A stretch of 64,000 nt of DNA from Luzula sylvatica (Eukaryota; Streptophyta; Magnoliopsida; Poales; Juncaceae): contig CAMPEJ010000010.1 in NCBI GenBank assembly GCA_946800325.1, forward strand, positions 310,001-374,000. Direction: 5' to 3'. Positions 21,601-36,329 of this stretch are shown here, piece after piece. A model generated the notes under the pieces. The model made no database searches. It was not told where the DNA came from and worked only from the letters and a program-made list of their open reading frames with translations. The translations under genes were made by a program, and so were the position numbers. Position 1 is the stretch's first letter; every line of letters starts with the position of its first letter.

Positions 21601-24600
21601 AAACACTAAGAAAGTTTGTTTTTCGATTTCAAAACAACATTTTAACGCTTTGAGGAGTTCAAATAACGTGTTTTTAGATCATTTGTATCGTATCTGTTAG
21701 TACATAACTTTTCACCAAATTTCACAAACACTAAGAAAGTTTGTTTTTCGATTCAAAACAAGATTTTAACGCTTCGAGGAGTTCAAATAACATGTTTTTA
21801 GATCATTTGTATCGTATCTTTTACTACATAACTTTTCACCAAATTTTACAAACACTAAGAAAGTTTGTTTTTCGATTCAAAACATGATTTTAACGCTTTG
21901 AGGAGTTCAAATAACGTGTTGTTAGATCATTTGTATCATATCTTTTACTATATAACTTTTCACCAATTTTCACAAACACTAAGAAAGTTTGTTTTTCGAT
22001 TCAAAACAAGATTTTAAAGCTTTGAGGAGTTCAAATAACGTGTTTTTAGATCATTTGTATCGTATCTTTTACAACATAACTTTTTACCAAATTTCACAAA
22101 CAATAAGAAAGTTTGTTTTTCGATTCAAAACAAGATTTTAAAGCTTTGAAAAGTTCAAATAACGTGTTTTTAGATCATTTGTATCGTATCTTTTACAACA
22201 TAACTTTTCACCAAATTTCAGAAACACTAATAAAGTTTGTTTTTCGATTTCAAAACAATATTTTAACGCTTTGAGGAGTTCAAATAACGTGTTTTTAGAT
22301 CATTTGTATCGATTCAAAACAAGATTTTAACGCTTCGAGGAGTTCAAATAACATGTTTTTAGATCATTTGTATCGTATCTTTTACTACATAACTTTTCAC
22401 CAAATTTTACAAACACTAAGAAAGTTTGTTTTTCGATTCAAAACAAGATTTTAACGCTTTGAGGAGTTCCAATAACGTGTTTTTAGATCATTTGTATCGT
22501 ATCTTTTACTACATAACTTTTTACGAAATTTCACAAACGCTAAGAAAGTTTGTTTTTCGATTCAAAACAAGATTTTAACGCTTTGAGGAGTTCAAATAAC
22601 ATGTTTTTAGATCATTTGTATCGTATCTTTTACTACATAACTTTTCACCAAATTTTACAAACACTAAGAAATTTGTTTTTCGATTCAAAACAAGATTTTA
22701 ACGCATTGAGGAGATAAAATAACGTGTTTTTAGATCATTTGTATTGTATCTTTTACTACATAACTTTTCACCAAATTTTTCAAACACTAAGAAAGTTTGT
22801 TTTTCGATTCAAAACAAGATTTTAATGCTTTGAGGAGTTCAAATAACGTGTTTTTAGATCATTTGTATCGTATCTTATTTAGTACATAACTTTTCACCAA
22901 ATTTCAGAAACACTAAGAAAGTTTGTTTTTCGATTCAAATCAACATTTTAACGCTTTGAGGAGTTCAATTAACATGTTTTTAAATCATTTGTATCGTATC
23001 TTTTACTACATAACTTTTCACCAAATTTTTCAAACACTAAGCAAGTTTATTTTTCGATTCCAAACAAGATTTTAACGCTTTGAGGAGTTCAAATAATGTG
23101 TTTTTAGATCATTTGTATCGTATCTTTTACAACATAACTTTTCACCAAATTTCACAAACACTGAGAAAGTTTGTTTTTCGATTCAAAACAAGATTTTATC
23201 TTTTTGAGGAGTTCAAATAACGTGTTTTTAGATCATTTGTATCGTATCTTTTAGTACATTACTTTTCACCAAATTTCACAAACACTAAGAAAGTTTGTTT
23301 TTCGATTCAAAACAAGATTTTAACGCTTCGAGGAGTTCAAATAACATGTTTTTTGATCATTTGTATCGTATCTTTGACTACATAACTTTTCACCAAATTT
23401 TACAAACACAAAGAAAGTTTGTTTTTCGATTCAAAACAAGATTTTAACGCTTTGAGGAGTTCAAATAACGTGTTGTTAGATCATTTGTATCGTATCTTTT
23501 ACAACGTAACTTTTCACCAAATTTCACAAACACTAAGAAAGTTTGTTTTTCGATTCAAACCAAGATTTTAACGCTTTGAGGAGTTCAAATAACTTGTTTT
23601 TAGATCATTTGTATCGTATCTTTTACTACATAACTTTTCACCAAATTTCACAAACACTAAGAAAGTTTGTTTTTCGATTTCAAAATAAGATTTTAACGCT
23701 TTGAGGAGTTCAAATAACGTGTTTTCAGATCATTCGTATCGTATCTTTTAGTACATAACTTTTCACCAAATTTCACAAACACTAAGAAAGTTTGTTTTTC
23801 GATTCAAAACAAGATTTTAACGCTTCGAGGAGTTCAAATAACTTGTTTTTAGATTATTTGTATCGTATCTTTTACTACATAACGTTTCACCAAATTTTTC
23901 AAACACTAAGAAAGTTTGTTTTTCGATTCAAAACAAGATTTTAACGCTTTGAGGAGTTCAAATAATGTGTTTTTAGATCATTTGTATCGTATCTTTTATT
24001 ACATAACTTTTCACCAAATTTCACAAACACTAAGAAAGTTTGTTTTTCGATTCAAAACAAGATTTTAACGCTTGGAGGAGTTCAAATGACATGTTTATAG
24101 ATCATTTGTATCGTATATTTTACTACATAACTTTTCACCAAATTTTTCAAGCACTAAGAAAGTTTGTTTTTCGATTCAAAACAAGATTTTAACGCTTTGA
24201 GGAGTTCAAATAATGTGTTTTTAGATGATTTGTATCGTATCTTTTACAACATAACTTTTCACCAAATTTCACAAACACTAAGAAAGTTTGTTTTTCGATT
24301 CAAAACAAGATTTTAAAGCTTTGAGAAGTTCAAATAAAGTGTTTTTAGATCATTTGTATCGTATCTTTTAATACATAACTTTTCACCAAATTTCACAAAC
24401 ACTAATAAAGTTTGTTTTTCGATTTCAAAACAAGATTTTAACGCTTTGAGGAGTTCAAATAACGTGTTTTAGATCATTTGTATCGTATCTTTTACTACCT
24501 AACTTTTCACCAAATTTCACAAACACTAAGAAAGTTTATTTTTCGATTCAAAACAAGATTTTAACGCTTTGAGGAGTTCAAATAATGTGTTTTTAGATCA

Positions 24601-24720
24601 TTTGCATCGTATCTTTTACAACAAAACTTTTCACCAAATTTCACAAACACTAAGAAAGTTTGTTTTTCGATTCAAAACAAGATTTTAACGCTTTGAGGAG
24701 TTCAAATAACGTGTTTTTAG
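9693..24720. repeat. Segmental duplication within the satellite, offset 9316 bp
   Basis: Rare variants recur at exactly +9316 bp: 9693/19009, 11346/20662, 11926/21242, 12991/22307, 14031/23347 and 15285/24601. At least 9.7-15.4 kb is therefore repeated at 19.0-24.7 kb (about 46 monomers). The segment between the copies is itself related to part of the first copy with offset 3914 bp (11926/15840, 12991/16905), changing to 3293 bp by 14031/17324, i.e. a five-monomer (621-bp) indel between those two copies. Confidence 0.85.
12991..13005. repeat. Short-monomer junction (60-bp internal deletion), first of five
   Basis: Here TTTGTATCG runs straight into ATTCAAAACAAG, skipping about 60 bp between two TCG trinucleotides of the monomer and leaving about 64 bp. 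The identical junction recurs at 16905, 22307, 56689 and 62839. Because the breakpoint is the same each time, one deletion event was probably copied by later duplications. Confidence 0.85.
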
Positions 24721-26230
24721 ATCATTTGTATCGTATCTTTTACTACATAACTTTTCACCAAATTTTACAAACACTTAGAAAGTTTGTTTTCCGATTCAAA
24801 ACAAGATTTTAACGCTTTGAGGAGTTCAAATAACGTGTTTTTAGATCATTTGTATCGTATCTTTTACTATATAACTTTTCACCAAATTTCACAAACACTA
24901 AGAAAGTTTGTTTTTCGATTTCAATACAAGAGTTTAACGCTTTGAGGAGTTCAAATAACGTGTTTTTAGATCATTTGTATCGTATCTTTTAGTACATAAC
25001 TTTTCACGAAATTTCACAAACACTAAGAAAGTTTGTTTTTCGATTCAAAACAAGATTTTAACGCTTCGAGGAGTTCAAATAACATGTTTTTATATCATTT
25101 GTATCGTATCTTTTACTACATAACTTTTCACCAAATCTTACAAACACTAAGAAAGTTTATTTTTCGATTCAAAACAAGATTTTAACGCTTTGAGGAGTTC
25201 AAATAACGTGTTGTTAGATCATTTGTATCGTATCTTTTACAACATAACTTTTCACCAAATTTCACAAACACTAAGAAAGTTTGTTTTTCGATTCAAAACA
25301 AGATTTTAACGCTTTCTGCAGTTCAAATAACGTGTTTTTAGATCATTTGTATCGTATCTTTTACTACATAACTTTTCACCAAATTTCACAAACACTAAGA
25401 AAGTTTGTTTTTCGATTTCAAAACAAGATTTTAACGCTTTGAGGAGTTCAAATAACGTGTTTTTAGATCATTTGTATCGTATCTTTTAGTACATAACTTT
25501 TTACCAAATTTCACAAACACTAAGAAAGTTTGTTTTTCGATTCAAAACAAGATTTTAACGCTTCGAGGGGTTCAAATAACATGTTTTTAGATCATTTGTA
25601 TCGTATCTTTTACTACATTACTTTTCACCAAATTTTTCAAACACCAAGAAAGTTTGTTTTTCAATTCAAAACAAGATTTTAACGCTTTGAGGAATTCAAA
25701 TAATGTGTTTTTAGATCATTTGTATCGTATCTTTTACTACATAACTTTTCACCAAATTTCACAAACACTAAGAAAGTTTGTTTTTCGATTTCAAAACAAG
25801 ATTTTAACGCTTTGAGGAGTTCAAATAACGTGTTTTTAGATCATTTGTATCGTATCTTTTAGTACATAACTTTTCACCAATTTCACAAACACTAAGAAAG
25901 TTTGTTTTTCGATTCAAAACAAGATTTTAACGCTTTGAGGAGTTCAAATAACAGGTTTTTAGATCATTTGTATCGTATCTTTTACTACATAACTTTTCAC
26001 CAAATTTTTCAAGCACTAAGAAAGTTTGTTTTCCGATTCAAAACAAGATTTTAACGCTTTGAGGAGTTCAAATAATGTGTTTTTAGATCATTTGTATCGT
26101 ATCTTTTACAACATAACTTTTCACCAAATTTCACAAACACTAAGAAAGTTTGTTTTTCGATTCAAAACAAGATTTTAAAGCTTTGAGAAGTTCAAATAAC
26201 GTGTTTTTAGATCATTTGTATCGTATCTTT

Positions 26231-28715
26231 TACTAAATAACTTTTCACCAAATTTCACGAACACTAATAAAGTTTGTTTTTCGTTTTCAAAACAAGATTT
26301 TAACGCTTTGAGGAGTTCAAATAACGTGTTTTTAGATCATTTGTATCGTATCTTTTAGTACATAACTTTTCACCAAATTTCACAAACACTAAGAAAGTTT
26401 GTTTTTCGATTCAAAACAAGATTTTAACGCTTTGAGGAGTTCAAATAAGATGTTTTTAAATCATTTGTATCGTATCTTTTAGTACATAACTTTTCACCAA
26501 ATTTCACAAACACTAAGATAGTTTATTTTTCGATTCAAAACAAGATTTTAACGCTTTGAGGAGTTCAAATAATGTGTTTTTAGATCATTTGTATCGTATC
26601 TTTTACAACATAACTTTTCACCAAATTTTACAAACACTTAGAAAGTTTGTTTTTCGATTCAAAACAAGATTTTAACGCTTTGAGTAGTTCAAATAACCTG
26701 TTTTTAGATCATTTGTATCGTATCTTTTACTACATAACTTTTCACCAAATTTCACAAACACTAAGAAAGTTTGTTTTCCGATTCAAAACAAGATTTTAAC
26801 GCTTTGAGGAGTTCAAATAACGGGTTTTAGATCATTTGTATCGTATCTTTTACTACATAACTTTTCACCAAATTTCACAAACACTAAGAAAGTTTGTATT
26901 TTGATTCAAAACAAGATTTTAACGCTTTGAGGAGTTCAAATAACGTGTTTTTAGATCATTTGTATCGTATCTTTTAGTACATAACTTTTCACCAAATTTT
27001 ACAATCACTAAGAAATATTGTTTTTCGATTCAAAACAAGATTTTAACGCTTTGAGGAGTTCAAATAACGTGTTTTTAGATCATTTGTATCGTATCTTTTA
27101 CTATATAACTTTTCACCAAATTTCACAAACACTAAGAAAGTTTGTTTTTCGATTCAAACCAAGATTTTAACGCATTGAGGAGTTCAAATAACGTGTTTTT
27201 AGATCATTTGTATCGTATCTTTTACTATATAACTTTTCACCAAATTTCACAAACACTAAGAAAGTTTGTTTTTCGATTTCAAAACAAGATTTTAACGCTT
27301 TGAGGAGTTCAAATAACGTGTTTTTAGATCATTTGTATCGTATCTTTTACTATATAACTTTTCACCAAATTTCACAAACACTAAGAAAGTTTGTTTTTCG
27401 ATTTCAAAACAAGATTTTAACGCTTCGAGGAGTTCAAATAACGTGTTTTTAGATCATTTGTATCGTATCTTTTACTAAATAACTTTTCACCAAATTTCAC
27501 GAACACTAATAAAGTTTGTTTTTCGTTTTCAAAACAAGATTTTAACGCTTTGAGGAGTTCAAATAACGTGTTTTTAGATCATTTGTATCGTATCTTTTAG
27601 TACATAACTTTTCACCAAATTTCACAAACACTAAGAAAGTTTGTTTTTCGATTCAAAACAAGATTTTAACGCTTTGAGGAGTTCAAATAAGATGTTTTTA
27701 AATCATTTGTATCGTATCTTTTAGTACATAACTTTTCACCAAATTTCACAAACACTAAGATAGTTTATTTTTCGATTCAAAACAAGATTTTAACGCTTTG
27801 AGGAGTTCAAATAATGTGTTTTTAGATCATTTGTATCGTATCTTTTACAACATAACTTTTCACCAAATTTTACAAACACTTAGAAAGTTTGTTTTTCGAT
27901 TCAAAACAAGATTTTAACGCTTTGAGTAGTTCAAATAACCTGTTTTTAGATCATTTGTATCGTATCTTTTACTACATAACTTTTCACCAAATTTCACAAA
28001 CACTAAGAAAGTTTGTTTTCCGATTCAAAACAAGATTTTAACGCTTTGAGGAGTTCACATAACGGGTTTTAGATCATTTGTATCGTATCTTTTACTACAT
28101 AACTTTTCACCAAATTTCACAAACACTAAGAAAGTTTGTATTTTGATTCAAAACAAGATTTTAACGCTTTGAGGAGTTCAAATAACGTGTTTTTAGATCA
28201 TTTGTATCGTATCTTTTAGTACATAACTTTTCACCAAATTTTACAATCACTAAGAAATATTGTTTTTCGATTCAAAACAAGATTTTAACGCTTTGAGGAG
28301 TTCAAATAACGTGTTTTTAGATCATTTGTATCGTATCTTTTACTATATAACTTTTCACCAAATTTCACAAACACTAAGAAAGTTTGTTTTTCGATTCAAA
28401 CCAAGATTTTAACGCATTGAGGAGTTCAAATAACGTGTTTTTAGATCATTTGTATCGTATCTTTTACTATATAACTTTTCACCAAATTTCACAAACACTA
28501 AGAAAGTTTGTTTTTCGATTTCAAAACAAGATTTTAACGCTTTGAGGAGTTCAAATAACGTGTTTTTAGATCATTTGTATCGTATCTTTTACTATATAAC
28601 TTTTCACCAAATTTCACAAACACTAAGAAAGTTTGTTTTTCGATTTCAAAACAAGATTTTAACGCTTCGAGGAGTTCAAATAACGTGTTTTTAGATCATT
28701 TGTATCGTATCTTTT
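26231..28715. repeat. Tandem duplication of a 1242-bp (10-monomer) higher-order unit
   Basis: The variant TACTAAATAAC recurs at 26231 and 27473, and CGGGTTTTAGATC at 26821 and 28063, both +1242 bp. Copy 1 is about 26231-27472 and copy 2 about 27473-28715. The copies are almost identical, so the duplication looks recent relative to monomer divergence. Confidence 0.85.
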
Positions 28716-30920
28716 AGTACATAACTTTTCTCCAAATTTCACAAACACTAAGAAAGTTTGTTTTTCGATTCAAAACAAGATTTTAACGCTTCGAGGAGTT
28801 CAAATAACATGTTTTTAGATCATTTGTATCGTATCTTTTACTACATAACTTTTCACCAAATTTTACAAACACTAAGAAAGTTTGTTTTTCGATTCAAAAC
28901 AAGATTTTAACGCTTTGAGGAGTTCAAATAACGTGTTGTTAGATCATTTGTATCGTAACTTTTACAACATAACTTTTCACCAAATTTCACAAACACTAAG
29001 AAAGTTTGTTTTTCGATTCAAAACAAGATTTTAACGCTTTGAGGAGTTCAAATAACGTGTTTTTAGATCATTTGTATCGTATCTTTTACAACATAACTTT
29101 TCACCCAATTTCACAAACACTAAGAAAGTTTGTTTTTCGATTCAAAACAAGATTTTAATGCTTTGAGGAGTTCAAATAACGTGTTTTTAGATCATTTGTA
29201 TCGTATCTTATTTAGTACATAACTTTTCACCAAATTTCACAAACACTAAGAAATTTGTTTTTCGATTCTAACCAAGATTTTAACGCATTGAGGAGTTCAA
29301 ATAACGTGTTTTTAGATCATTTGTATCGTATCTTTTACTATATAACTTTTCACCAAATTTCACAAACACTAAGAAAGTTTGTTTTTCGATTTCAAAACAA
29401 GATTTTAACGCTTTGAGGAGTTCAAATAACGTGTTTTTAGATCATTTGTATCGTATCTTTTACTATATAACTTTTCACCAAATTTCACAAACACTAAGAA
29501 AGTTTGTTTTTCGATTTCAATACAAGAGTTTAACGCTTTGAGGAGTTCAAATAACGTGTTTTTAGATCATTTGTATCGTATCTTTTAGTACATAACTTTT
29601 CACCAAATTTCACAAACACTAAGAAAGTTTGTTTTTCGATTCAAAACAAGATTTTAACGCTTCGAGGAGTTCAAATAACATGTTTTTAGATCATTTGTAT
29701 CGTATCTTTTACTACATAACTTTTCACCAAATCTTACAAACACTAAGAAAGTTTGTTTTTCGATTCAAAACAAGATTTTAACGCTTTGAGGAGTTCAAAT
29801 AACGTGTTGTTAGATCATTTGTATCGTATCTTTTACAACATAACTTTTCACCAAATTTCACAAACACTAAGAAAGTTTGTTTTTCGATTCAAAACAAGAT
29901 TTTAACGCTTTGAGGAGTTCAAATAACGTGTATTTAGATCATTTGTATCGTATCTTTTACTACATAACTTTTCACCAAATTTCACAAACACTAAGAAAGT
30001 TTGTTTTTCGATTTCAAAACAAGATTTTAACGCTTTGAGGAGTTCAAATAACGTGTTTTTAGATCATTTGTATCGTATCTTTTAGTACATAACTTTTTAC
30101 CAAATTTCACAAACACTAAGAAAGTTTGTTTTTCGATTCAAAACAAGATTTTAACGCTTCGAGGGGTTCAAATAACATGTTTTTAGATCATTTGTATCGT
30201 ATCTTTTACTACATTACTTTTCACCAAATTTTTCAAACACCAAGAAAGTTTGTTTTTCGATTCAAAACAAGATTTTAACGCTTTGAGGAATTCAAATAAT
30301 GTGTTTTTAGATCATTTGTATCGTATCTTTTACTACATAACTTTTCACCAAATTTTACAAACACTAAGAAAGTTTGTTTTTCGATTTCAAAACAAGATTT
30401 TAACGCTTTGAGGAGTTCAAATAACGTGTTTTTAGATCATTTGTATCGTATCTTTTAGTACATAACTTTTCACCAATTTCACAAACACTAAGAAAGTTTG
30501 TTTTTCGATTCAAAACAAGATTTTAACGCTTTGAGGAGTTCAAATAACAGGTTTTTAGATCATTTGTATCGTATCTTTTACTACATAACTTTTCACCAAA
30601 TTTTTCAAGCACTAAGAAAGTTTGTTTTCCGATTCAAAACAAGATTTTAACGCTTTGAGGAGTTCAAATAATGTGTTTTTAGATCATTTGTATCGTATCT
30701 TTTAGTACATAACTTTTCACCAAATTTCACAAACACTAAGAAAGTTTGTTTTTCGATTCAAAACAAGATTTTAACGCTTTGAGGAGTTCAAATAAGATGT
30801 TTTTAAATCATTTGTATCGTATCTTTTAGTACATAACTTTTCACCAAATTTCACAAACACTAAGAAAGTTTGTTTTTCGATTCAAAACAAGATTTTAACG
30901 CTTTGAGGAGTTCAAATAAG

Positions 30921-33400
30921 ATGTTTTTAAATCATTTGTATCGTATCTTTTAGTACATAACTTTTCACCAAATTTCACAAACACTAAGATAGTTTATTTT
31001 TCGATTCAAAACAAGATTTTAACGCTTTGAGGAGTTCAAATAATGTGTTTTTAGATCATTTGTATCGTATCTTTTACAACATAACTTTTCACCAAATTTC
31101 ACAAACACTAATAAAGTTTGTTTTTCGTTTTCAAAACAAGATTTTAACGCTTTGAGGAGTTCAAATAACGTGTTTTTAGATCATTTGTATCGTATCTTTT
31201 AGTACATAACTTTTCACCAAATTTCACAAACACTAAGAAAGTTTGTTTTTCGATTCAAAACAAGATTTTAACGCTTTGAGGAGTTCAAATAAGATGTTTT
31301 TAAATCATTTGTATCGTATCTTTTAGTACATAACTTTTCACCAAATTTCACAAACACTAAGATAGTTTATTTTTCGATTCAAAACAAGATTTTAACGCTT
31401 TGAGGAGTTCAAATAATGTGTTTTTAGATCATTTGTATCGTATCTTTTACAACATAACTTTTCACCAAATTTTACAAACACTTAGAAAGTTTGTTTTTCG
31501 ATTCAAAACAAGATTTTAACGCTTTGAGTAGTTCAAATAACCTGTTTTTAGATCATTTGTATCGTATCTTTTACTACATAACTTTTCACCAAATTTCACA
31601 AACACTAAGAAAGTTTGTTTTCCGATTCAAAACAAGATTTTAACGCTTTGAGGAGTTCAAATAACGGGTTTAAGATCATTTGTATCGTATCTTTTACTAC
31701 ATAACTTTTCACCAAATTTCACAAACACTAAGAAAGTTTGTTTTTTGATTCAAAACAAGATTTTAACGCTTTGAGGAGTTCAAATAACGTGTTTTTAGAT
31801 CATTTGTATCGTATCTTTTAGTACATAACTTTTCACCAAATTTTACAATCACTAAGAAATATTGTTTTTCGATTCAAAACAAGATTTTAACGCTTTGAGG
31901 AGTTCAAATAACGTGTTTTTAGATCATTTGTATCGTATCTTTTACTATATAACTTTTCACCAAATTTCACAAACACTAAGAAAGTTTGTTTTTCGATTCA
32001 AACCAAGATTTTAACGCATTGAGGAGTTCAAATAACGTGTTTTTAGATCATTTGTATCGTATCTTTTACTATATAACTATTGACCAAATTTCACAAACAC
32101 TAAGAAAGTTTGTTTTTCGATTTCAAAACAAGATTTTAACGCTTTGAGGAGTTCAAATAAGATGTTTTTAAATCATTTGTATCGTATCTTTTAGTACATA
32201 ACTTTTCACCAAATTTCACAAACACTAAGATAGTTTATTTTTCGATTCAAAACAAGATTTTAACGCTTTGAGGAGTTCAAATAATGTGTTTTTAGATCAT
32301 TTGTATCGTATCTTTTACAACATAACTTTTCACCAAATTTCACAAACACTAATAAAGTTTGTTTTTCGTTTTCAAAACAAGATTTTAACGCTTTGAGGAG
32401 TTCAAATAACGTGTTTTTAGATCATTTGTATCGTATCTTTTAGTACATAACTTTTCACCAAATTTCACAAACACTAAGAAAGTTTGTTTTTCGATTCAAA
32501 ACAAGATTTTAACGCTTTGAGGAGTTCAAATAAGATGTTTTTAAATCATTTGTATCGTATCTTTTAGTACATAACTTTTCACCAAATTTCACAAACACTA
32601 AGATAGTTTATTTTTCGATTCAAAACAAGATTTTAACGCTTTGAGGAGTTCAAATAATGTGTTTTTAGATCATTTGTATCGTATCTTTTACAACATAACT
32701 TTTCACCAAATTTTACAAACACTTAGAAAGTTTGTTTTTCGATTCAAAACAAGATTTTAACGCTTTGAGTAGTTCAAATAACCTGTTTTTAGATCATTTG
32801 TATCGTATCTTTTACTACATAACTTTTCACCAAATTTCACAAACACTAAGAAAGTTTGTTTTCCGATTCAAAACAAGATTTTAACGCTTTGAGGAGTTCA
32901 AATAACGGGTTTAAGATCATTTGTATCGTATCTTTTACTACATAACTTTTCACCAAATTTCACAAACACTAAGAAAGTTTGTTTTTTGATTCAAAACAAG
33001 ATTTTAACGCTTTGAGGAGTTCAAATAACGTGTTTTTAGATCATTTGTATCGTATCTTTTAGTACATAACTTTTCACCAAATTTTACAATCACTAAGAAA
33101 TATTGTTTTTCGATTCAAAACAAGATTTTAACGCTTTGAGGAGTTCAAATAACGTGTTTTTAGATCATTTGTATCGTATCTTTTACTATATAACTTTTCA
33201 CCAAATTTCACAAACACTAAGAAAGTTTGTTTTTCGATTCAAACCAAGATTTTAACGCATTGAGGAGTTCAAATAACGTGTTTTTAGATCATTTGTATCG
33301 TATCTTTTACTATATAACTATTGACCAAATTTCACAAACACTAAGAAAGTTTGTTTTTCGATTTCAAAACAAGATTTTAACGCTTTGAGGAGTTCAAATA
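30921..33400. repeat. Tandem duplication of a 1241-bp (10-monomer) higher-order unit
   Basis: Markers recur at +1241 bp: GATG with TTTTTAAATC at 30921/32162, CGTTTTCAAAAC at 31121/32362, and the rare AACTATTGACC at 32071/33312. The unit is related to the 1242-bp unit at 26.2-28.7 kb, sharing several marker monomers. Confidence 0.85.
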
Positions 33401-36329
33401 ACGTGTTTTTAGGTCATTTGTATCGTATCTTTTACTATATAACTTTTCACCAAATTTCACAAACACTAAGAAAGTTTGTTTTTCGATTTCAAAACAAGAT
33501 TTTAACGCTTCGAGGAGTTCAAATAACGTGTTTTTAGATCATTTGTATCGTATCTTTTAGTACATAACTTTTCTCCAAATTTCACAAACACTAAGAAAGT
33601 TTGTTTTTCGATTCAAAACAAGATTTTAACGCTTCGAGGAGTTCAAATAACATGTTTTTAGATCATTTGTATCGTATCTTTTACTACATAACTTTTCACC
33701 AAATTTTACAAACACTAAGAAAGTTTGTTTTTCGATTCAAAACAAGATTTTAACGCTTTGAGGAGTTCAAATAACGTGTTGTTAGATCATTTGTATCGTA
33801 ACTTTTACAACATAACTTTTCACCAAATTTCACAAACACTAAGAAAGTTTGTTTTTCGATTCAAAACAAGATTTTAACGCTTTGAGGAGTTCAAATAACG
33901 TGTTTTTAGATCATTTGTATCGTATCTTTTACAACATAACTTTTCACCAAATTTCACAAACACTAAGAAAGTTTGTTTTTCGATTCAAAACAAGATTTTA
34001 ATGCTTTGAGGAGTTCAAATAACGTGTTTTTAGATCATTTGTATCGTATCTTATTTAGTACATAACTTTTCACCAAATTTCAGAAACACTAAGAAAGTTT
34101 GTTTTTCGATTCAAAACAACATTTTAACGCTTTGAGGAGTTCAAATAACATGTTTTCAAATCATTTGTATCGTATCTTTTACTACATAACTTTTCACCAA
34201 ATTTTTCAAACACTAAGCAAGTTTATTTTTCGATTCCAAACAAGATTTTAACGCTTTGAGGAGTTCAAATAATGTGTTTTTAGATCATTTGTATCGTATC
34301 TTTTACAACATAACTTTTCACCAAATTTCACAAGCACTGAGAAAGTTTGTTTTTCGATTCAAAACAAGATTTTAACTTTTTGAGGAGTTCAAATAACGTG
34401 TTTTTAGATCATTTGTATCGTATCTTTTAGTACATAACTTTTCACCAAATTTCACAAACACTAAGAAAGTTGGTTTTTCGATTCAAAACAAGATTTTAAC
34501 GCTTCGAGGAGTTCAAATAACATGTTTTTTGATCATTTGTATCGTATCTTTTACTACATAACTTTTCACCAAATTTTACAAACACAAAGAAAGTTTGTTT
34601 TTCGATTCAAAACAAGATTTTAACGCTTTGAGGAGTTCAAATAACGTGTTGTTAGATCATTTGTATCGTATCTTTTACAACATAACTTTTCACCAAATTT
34701 CACAAACACTAAGAAAGTTTGTTTTTCGATTCAAACCAAGATTTTAACGCTTTGAGGAGTTCAAATAACGTGTTTTTAGATCATTTGTATCGTATCTTTT
34801 ACTACATAACTTTTCACCAAATTTCACAAACACTAAGAAAGTTTGTTTTTCGATTTCAAAATAAGATTTTAACGCTTTGAGGAGTTCAAATAACGTGTTT
34901 TTAGATCATTCGTATCGTATCTTTAGTACATAACTTTTCACCAAATTTCACAAACACTAAGAAAGTTTGTTTTTCGATTCAAAACAAGATTTTAACGCTT
35001 CGAGGAGTTCAAATAACTTGTTTTTAGATCATTTGTATCGTATCTTTTACTACAAAACTTTTCACCAAATTTTTCAAACACTAAGAAAGTTTGTTTTTCG
35101 ATTCAAAACAAGATTTTAACGCTTTGAGGAGTTCAAATAATGTGTTTTTAGATCATTTGTATCGTATCTTTTAATACATAACTTTTCTCCAAATTTCACA
35201 AACACTAGGAAAGTTTGTTTTTCGATTCAAAACAAGATTTTAACGCTTTGAGGAGTTCAAATAACATGTTTATAGATCATTTGTATCGTATATTTTACTG
35301 CATAACTTTTCACCAATTTTTTAAGCACTAAGAAAGTTTGTTTTTCGATTCAAAACAAGATTTTAACGCTTTGAGGAGTTCAAATAATGTGTTTTTAGAT
35401 CATTTGTATCGTATCTTTTACAACATAACTTTTCACCAAATTTCACAAACACTAAGAAAGTTTGTTTTTCGATTCAAAACAAGATTTTAAAGCTTTGAGA
35501 AGTTCAAATAAAGTGTTTTTAGATCATTTGTATCGTATCTTTTAATACATAACTTTTCACCAAATTTCACAAACAGTAATAAAGTTTGTTTTTCGATTTC
35601 AAAACAAGATTTTAACGCTTTGAGGAGTTCAAATAACGTGTTTTAGATCATTTGTATCGTATCTTTTACTACCTAACTTTTCACCAAATTTCACAAACAC
35701 TAAGAAAGTTTATTTTTCGATTCAAAACAAGATTTTAACGCTTTGAGGAGTTCAAATAATGTGTTTTTAGATAATTTGCATCGTATCTTTTACAACATAA
35801 CTTTTCACCAAATTTCACAAACACTAAGAAAGTTTGTTTTTCGATTCAAAACAAGATTTTAACGCTTTGAGGAGTTCAAATAACGTGTTTTTAGATCATT
35901 TGTATCGTATATTTTACTACATAACTTTTCACCAAATTTTGCAAACACTTAGAAAGTTTGTTTTTCGATTCAAAACAAGATTTTAACGCTTTGAGTAGTT
36001 CAAATAACCTGTTTTTAGATCATTTGTATCGTATCTTTTACTACATAACTTTTCACCAAATTTCACAAACACTAAGAAAGTTTGTTTTCCGATTCAAAAC
36101 AAGATTTTAACGCTTTGCGGAGTTCAAATAACGGGGTTTTAGATCATTTGTATCGTATCTTTTACTACATAACTTTTCACCAAATTTCACAAACACTAAG
36201 AAAGTTTGCTTTTTGATTCAAAACAAGATTTTAACGCTTTGAGGAGTTCAAATAACGTGTTTTTAGATCATTTGTATCGTATCTTTTAGTATATAACTTT
36301 TCACCAAATTTTACAATCACTAAGAAAGT

